This document shows, piece by piece, positions 60,013 to 64,000 of a stretch of 64,000 nt of DNA. Both the position numbers and the translations under genes were made by a program. The stretch comes from Prevotellamassilia timonensis. Its GTDB lineage: Bacteria; Bacteroidota; Bacteroidia; Bacteroidales; Bacteroidaceae. The notes under the pieces are model-generated. The model had not been told where the DNA came from. It saw only the letters and a program-made list of their open reading frames with translations, and did no database searches. Each line of letters starts with the position of its first letter. Position 1 is the stretch's first letter. The stretch covers positions 1-64,000 of the forward strand of contig NZ_LT629830.1 in assembly GCF_900106785.1 (NCBI RefSeq). Reading direction: 5' to 3'.

Positions 60013-61731
60013 ATGACAACTCCCGAAGACCAAAAGCGCGAAGATTTTATCAAGCATTTCAAGGAACTCAACAAAGATAAGGACACGACAAAGCTCTTTT
60101 TCGACCTTACAGCCGACGAAGCCAAGGCCCTGCTCATGACTTCGGCGCACTACCACAATTTTGAAATGCCCGAATACTTCAACTTTGACAATGTGCTCAA
60201 TCATGTACAGAATACGGTGGGCAACCGTCCCTACACCGAGTGCCTGCACCAATCGATTGACATAAACAGTTGCAACGGGGTTAATATTGACATATTGCTC
60301 AACAAAGACGGACACTACGCAGTACGCCCCCTCACGCTGTGCAACCCGTACCTCTACTACTTTATGGTACGCACACTCTGCACGCCTGAGGCTTGGCAAA
60401 GCATCTCACAGAACTTAAACGCTTGCCAAGTGCCACACATCATGGCGGGCGGACTGCCTGTGGTGCCGGCTAAAGTGGAAAAGTTCCACAACAGCACCAT
60501 CATATTTAACTGGTGGCGAAACATGGAGCAACGCAGCCTCGAATTGGCGGTTGACTACCGATATATGTTTGTAACCGACATTACCAACTGCTATGGCTCT
60601 ATCAATCCGCAAACTATAGATTGGGCTTTGTCGCGCCGCAACACACAAAAGGCCACCGACAGCAATCATGCGCTCGCCAACGACATTATCAAACTGCTGC
60701 ACGACATGCAGCATGGCCACAACGCCGGCATTCCGCAAGGCAGCACGCTGTTTGACATATTGGCCGAGATTGTGCTGTCATACGCCGACTTGCTGCTGCA
60801 CGAGGCATTGGAGCGCGAGGGCATTACGCAGGGGTATGAGGTGCTGCGCTACCGCGATGATTACCGCATATTCTGCAATAACAGTAATCAGCTCGAACGT
60901 ATTTCATACATCTTGCAGCAGGTGCTTGAAAGCCTTAGTTTGCGCATGAACACCGACAAGACACGCATTACCGACGACGTGGTGACAAACAGCATCAAAC
61001 CCGACAAACTGTACATATTGGAGCATGCACCCGTTATCGACGGCAAGCAGCACAACCTGCAAAAGCACTTGCTCTACGTTCTGCAGTTTGCACGCAAATT
61101 CCCCAATTCCGGACAGTTGCGCTCACTATTGTGCCGCATACACAAAAGGGTGATGAACGGTGATTATGGTGAGAAACTCACCCATGTGCTTTCAATAGAC
61201 CTTACGGATGAGAATCCTACCACATCGAAAACGGCGGAGGATAAATTACCCGATATCATTACAATCATTGGCAACGCTGACGCAATGGCTGCCATTGCCT
61301 TGCAAATTGCCATCGAAAACATGCCCGTAGCCCATTATGCTTTGCGCATTATCGGTGACATTGTGAGTTATACGCAGGCACGCAAAATGGGGACTTTTGA
61401 GAACCACGACGACTTGCTGCTGCGCATTCGCCAGCGCTTAATCAACATGCCTAACGCAGACTATCTCAAACTGTGGTTACAGAGTCTGACAAACAAACTG
61501 GATAAAGCCAACAACACGCCTTCGCCCTACGACACGCCCTTGTGCCGCCTGGTTGCCGGCCTACAAACCGAACTGTGGAATAACAGTTGGCTCATCCCCG
61601 CACTCGCCGACAGTCTGCCTGTACAATCTGTCGTCAACAAAGAGGCCATACCTCAGGAGAGTAAAATAACGATCAACGAAAACAGCACCAACTTCTACGA
61701 TGCGATAGAAGATGCGCTTAATAGTTTGTAA
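60013..61731 (+). CDS. UG/Abi-type defence reverse transcriptase
   Basis: A 572-residue reverse transcriptase. Core motifs are A, FVTDITNCYGSI with D189; B, AGIPQGSTLFDIL (GIPQGS from G239); C, LRYRDDYRIFC with D282-D283, so YRDD replaces the common YADD; and D, SLRMNTDKTRI. The 170 residues before motif A include PLTLCNPYLYYFMVRTLC. The 220 residues after motif D are helical, without maturase, endonuclease or integrase domains, which excludes group II introns and retrotransposons. This build fits the unknown-group/Abi reverse transcriptases, many of which are anti-phage (DRT). No retron msr/msd array is seen. I cannot assign a subgroup. A strong bidirectional terminator follows. Confidence 0.88.
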   Translation: MTTPEDQKREDFIKHFKELNKDKDTTKLFFDLTADEAKALLMTSAHYHNFEMPEYFNFDNVLNHVQNTVGNRPYTECLHQSIDINSCNGVNIDILLNKDGHYAVRPLTLCNPYLYYFMVRTLCTPEAWQSISQNLNACQVPHIMAGGLPVVPAKVEKFHNSTIIFNWWRNMEQRSLELAVDYRYMFVTDITNCYGSINPQTIDWALSRRNTQKATDSNHALANDIIKLLHDMQHGHNAGIPQGSTLFDILAEIVLSYADLLLHEALEREGITQGYEVLRYRDDYRIFCNNSNQLERISYILQQVLESLSLRMNTDKTRITDDVVTNSIKPDKLYILEHAPVIDGKQHNLQKHLLYVLQFARKFPNSGQLRSLLCRIHKRVMNGDYGEKLTHVLSIDLTDENPTTSKTAEDKLPDIITIIGNADAMAAIALQIAIENMPVAHYALRIIGDIVSYTQARKMGTFENHDDLLLRIRQRLINMPNADYLKLWLQSLTNKLDKANNTPSPYDTPLCRLVAGLQTELWNNSWLIPALADSLPVQSVVNKEAIPQESKITINENSTNFYDAIEDALNSL

Positions 61732-61759
61732 GTTGACAACTTGACTGGACACTAAAAAA

Positions 61760-61806
61760 TGAGAGTGAAACGCTCGCACTATAATAGGCGAAGCGTTTCA
61801 CTCTCA
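61760..61806. terminator. Bidirectional terminator after the reverse transcriptase
   Basis: TGAGAGTGAAACGCT (61760-61774) pairs perfectly with AGCGTTTCACTCTCA (61792-61806), 15 bp, followed by TTGTTTATT. It separates convergent genes. Confidence 0.85.
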
Positions 61807-61843
61807 CTTGTTTATTAGTGGCTTTCACAGGCTTTTCATTGCA

Positions 61844-62263
61844 TTACTCGTCCAGCATTTCCAATGTAAGCTCGCACCGGCACCCCGCATAAAAGGTGTC
61901 AAGCACCTGTTCAAACACATCGCCAGGACTAACGGCGTCAAAGAGCGTCATACACGATTGCACCTTCTGTGCATCTATGCCACCGAGTATTTGCTCTACC
62001 GGCGTGCCAGCGTGCTGCAACAGGGCACGGCTTATCTCTGTCAGCCGCTTGCGCAATGTGCGATTGGCCAAATAAGCTCGGGCCTCAGCCTCCGACGCTA
62101 TACCGTAATAACGCGACATTCGGCTGTAACCAAGTCCGCGCATCTGCGGAAATATGTACCACACCCAATGCGACTGCTTGCAACCCTGCACAATCTCGGC
62201 CAAAGCCTTTTCGTACTGGCCACCGTCCTGTGCCTCAATAAATCTGTTTACATCATCTTCCAT
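61844..62263 (-). CDS. DUF1810 family protein
   Basis: A 139-residue soluble protein matching DUF1810: DDVNRFIEAQDGGQYEKALAEI near the N-terminus, then SHWVWYIFPQMRGLGYSRMSRYYGIAS and EARAYLANRTLRKRLTEISRAL. The C-terminus has QILGGIDAQKVQSCMTLFDAV. DUF1810 proteins are calpastatin-like in annotation only; the true role is unknown. ATG 62263 begins the conserved part. Confidence 0.92.
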   Translation of the reverse strand: MEDDVNRFIEAQDGGQYEKALAEIVQGCKQSHWVWYIFPQMRGLGYSRMSRYYGIASEAEARAYLANRTLRKRLTEISRALLQHAGTPVEQILGGIDAQKVQSCMTLFDAVSPGDVFEQVLDTFYAGCRCELTLEMLDE

Positions 62264-62283
62264 ATTCTTGCCAGATAAAAATA

Positions 62284-62325
62284 GCTCCGGAGCAGTTTGC
62301 AATACAGCACTTACTGCTCCGGAGC
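62284..62325 (-). terminator. Terminator of the right-edge secreted protein gene
   Basis: GCTCCGGAGCAGT (62284-62296) pairs with ACTGCTCCGGAGC (62313-62325), 13 bp. It lies 20 bp past the stop of the upstream minus-strand gene. Confidence 0.75.
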
Positions 62326-62344
62326 CATCATATACTAAATATCA

Positions 62345-64000
62345 TCAAAAATTAACTGTACCCAAGTTGCGGTCAACCAGCATGCCGTCCTTGGCTGTGA
62401 GGTTGAACTTGCCAGCCTTCTTGGCCTTGAACTTGATCACAAACAGGTTGTGGTCGCCCTCGTCAAGCAAGAAGTTGTTGCCACGGTTCACAAACGTGGG
62501 GAAGAGTTCCTTCTGGCCATTGGTGTGCAGACGGTCGTAGGTGAGGTTCACCATATCCTTCATGTTGAGCAGTTCAACACCTGCATACTCCAATTCGCTT
62601 GTGCTGTAAGGCAAAGCAAAGCTCAAGGCATTGACATAGTGCAAGCCCTTGCCGCTCACCGTTACCTCAACCATGTCGCCTGCGGCGAAGGTCTTCTTGT
62701 TAGGTGTGAGCACCAACTTGCCAGCCACCTTGTCGTTTGAGTTGCGCACACCGCCATCGAGTTCGGTTGCCACGCACGAGATGTCGTAGGCATCAATCAA
62801 GCCATTCTTGTTGATGTCACCTGCACTCACATAGTCAAAGTCGCTATCGCCCTTGCGCAAGCCCGTATAGTTCATGTACGAGGTCAAGTCATTCTCGTCA
62901 ATGCGCTTATCGTGGTTGATATCGCCCTGGTAGAAGCTTTCAGAGCCTGCCACCTTGAAGATGTACATCTGACTGCCCGAAGCAAAGTTGCCCACAGCCT
63001 TGTCAAGGTGCATCTTCACATAGCGTGCCTCAGGATTACCGGCAAAGCTGAATGTCTTGTGGTCGGCATTCTGTGCCCACTCAAACTTGACGGGGGCGCT
63101 CCATGTCTGGCGGTCGGTACTGTATGAGAAACTACCAGCGAGCAATGTGCCATTGCCTGCATCCTCACGCGGAATGTACTCCAAGCGGTCGAGCTTGTTC
63201 ACTGAGCGCAAGTCTATGGTAATGTCGGCAGGCACGCCCTCGCCCTTGCCCCACTTGGTGTGCCAGGGGCTCTTCTCGTCAAAGTCGAACATCTTGTCAA
63301 TGCCCTGGCCCGGCTGGTCCTCAGCAGAGTTCTGAGCCTTGATGCCCTTGATGGCGAACTCGAGCGGGTTGCTCTTTGTTGTGGCCGAAGCATTGCTCCA
63401 GTCTGAATAACCGTCCTTGTTCACAGCACGCACCTTGAAAGCGTATGCCGTTTCGGGGTCAAGGCCATCGATTGTAAACGCGTTGTCGCGTATGGTTGAG
63501 TAGAGCATGCCGTTATACTCTATTTCATAGAAGTCGGCATTCTCCTGCTTGTTCCACGACGGCGTAAGGCTGAACACGCCCACATTGTTCTCGGCAAATT
63601 CCACCTTCGGAGCCGAAAGCGCACCAGAGTGTGTACGCAGGCGGTCGGCCGGGTTAAACTCAAAGCCGTCTACCTTCACGTCTATCAAGTTGGCAGTTAC
63701 ATCAGTCTTGCCAATCTTCACGAGCAGCTGCGGGTTCTTTATTATTTCCTTCTTGGCCATCTCGCTACCGGGGGTAGCAAAGCGGTTGAGGTTAGGCTTC
63801 TCATTATAGTAGTACACATCGCTGCCCTTTTCAAAGTCGGCAAGCGAGGTCACCTTTGTCAGTTTCACACCCTTCTTGCCCACCTTGGCAGTCACGCTCT
63901 TGGGCGCCTTGCTCACATTGATGCGGAGCTCGGTCTCCTTTTGCGGTTCAAAGCCCTCAAACTTGCCGTAGGTAGGATTGATAGTCACCACAAGTTTACC
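62345..64000 (-). CDS. C-terminal part of a large secreted protein with FnIII, F5/8-type and dockerin-like domains (partial)
   Basis: The gene is open to the window edge; the true start is outside, and ATG 63991 is only internal. In the visible 552 residues, the first 120 read like the C-terminal beta domain of a family 31 glycoside hydrolase, with TVKLTKV-type text (AKVGKKGVKLTKVTS) and YYYNEKPNLNRF. A fibronectin type III domain comes next (EIEYNGMLYSTIRDN, ETAYAFKVRAVNKDG). An F5/8 type C or CBM32-like domain follows, with PWHTKWGKGEGVPADITIDL and ARYVKMHLDKA. A dockerin-like pair of calcium loops has GDINHDKRIDENDL and GDINKNGLIDAYDI. The end is a cohesin-like domain. The catalytic domain is not visible, so polysaccharide degradation is inferred. 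Confidence 0.8.
   Translation of the reverse strand, partial: GKLVVTINPTYGKFEGFEPQKETELRINVSKAPKSVTAKVGKKGVKLTKVTSLADFEKGSDVYYYNEKPNLNRFATPGSEMAKKEIIKNPQLLVKIGKTDVTANLIDVKVDGFEFNPADRLRTHSGALSAPKVEFAENNVGVFSLTPSWNKQENADFYEIEYNGMLYSTIRDNAFTIDGLDPETAYAFKVRAVNKDGYSDWSNASATTKSNPLEFAIKGIKAQNSAEDQPGQGIDKMFDFDEKSPWHTKWGKGEGVPADITIDLRSVNKLDRLEYIPREDAGNGTLLAGSFSYSTDRQTWSAPVKFEWAQNADHKTFSFAGNPEARYVKMHLDKAVGNFASGSQMYIFKVAGSESFYQGDINHDKRIDENDLTSYMNYTGLRKGDSDFDYVSAGDINKNGLIDAYDISCVATELDGGVRNSNDKVAGKLVLTPNKKTFAAGDMVEVTVSGKGLHYVNALSFALPYSTSELEYAGVELLNMKDMVNLTYDRLHTNGQKELFPTFVNRGNNFLLDEGDHNLFVIKFKAKKAGKFNLTAKDGMLVDRNLGTVNF

Noticed and set aside
60013-61731. Group II intron maturase or retron reverse transcriptase
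   Set aside because: No maturase X or HNH domain, no intron RNA ends, and no msr/msd-like inverted repeats beside the gene were seen.

Overview
This 64 kb window is a chromosomal segment of a Bacteroidales bacterium, most likely Prevotella or a close relative. The signs are TAnnTTTG-type -7 boxes in place of sigma-70 promoters, TonB-linked outer membrane proteins, an ExbB-ExbD-ExbD-TonB cluster, an sppA-lpxK-purine nucleoside phosphorylase cluster, an lptF/G-ribBA neighbourhood, and a CotH-type protein with a C-terminal tail like a type IX secretion signal. No species name can be fixed from sequence reading alone.

Region 1 (about 1-7,600) is a compact integrative and mobilizable element, all on the minus strand. 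It holds a tyrosine integrase, a small helix-turn-helix protein, a helicase-like and a Toprim-type replication protein, a MobV relaxase with an adjacent oriT-like inverted repeat, and a class A beta-lactamase as cargo. Region 2 (7,700-22,500) has a large outer membrane barrel protein, dnaA, an MCE/MlaD-like protein, a cell-wall amidase, an aminotransferase, a Bax-inhibitor-like protein, ribBA, an LptF/LptG permease and a Met-CAT tRNA. Region 3 (23,000-34,000) has the TonB energy-transduction cluster, an Smr protein, Mrp, TrmB, XseB, XseA and AsnA.

Region 4 (34,300-39,150) is a copper module: a TonB-dependent receptor, a CopA-type ATPase and a heavy-metal-binding protein with a cysteine-rich tail. 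An acyltransferase, an FKBP isomerase and a second large barrel protein follow. Region 5 (44,100-47,050) is an operon of an AAA/ABC-type ATPase, a DUF4435 protein (the pair seen in PARIS-like anti-phage systems), an AraC regulator with an N-terminal metal-binding-like domain, and a DUF2752 protein. Region 6 (47,500-55,450) has purine nucleoside phosphorylase, LpxK, SppA, exonuclease III, a DUF1573 protein and a CotH protein. Region 7 (55,500-64,000) begins with a tRNA-Pro whose 3' end is copied twice downstream, an att-like scar next to a truncated rhuM gene. It also holds a DnaQ-like exonuclease, a domain-shuffled TonB-like protein, a 54-residue protein, a TerB-like protein, a defence-type (UG/Abi-like) reverse transcriptase, a DUF1810 protein and the C-terminal part of a large secreted, probably carbohydrate-active, protein cut by the window edge.

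The most unusual signal lies between genes. At least six intergenic sites carry one family of large palindromic elements. Each has terminal inverted repeats around GCGAACGGA, arms built of 13-bp units (consensus AARCGCWASC plus three variable bases) and a self-palindromic core reading GACGCGTCGCCCCCATTAG. A second family (three copies) is full of TCTTACAC/GTGTAAGA words. Three further palindromic elements occur, and one has a terminal repeat that supplies a correctly spaced -33 box to xseA. No transposase gene for any of these is present here.
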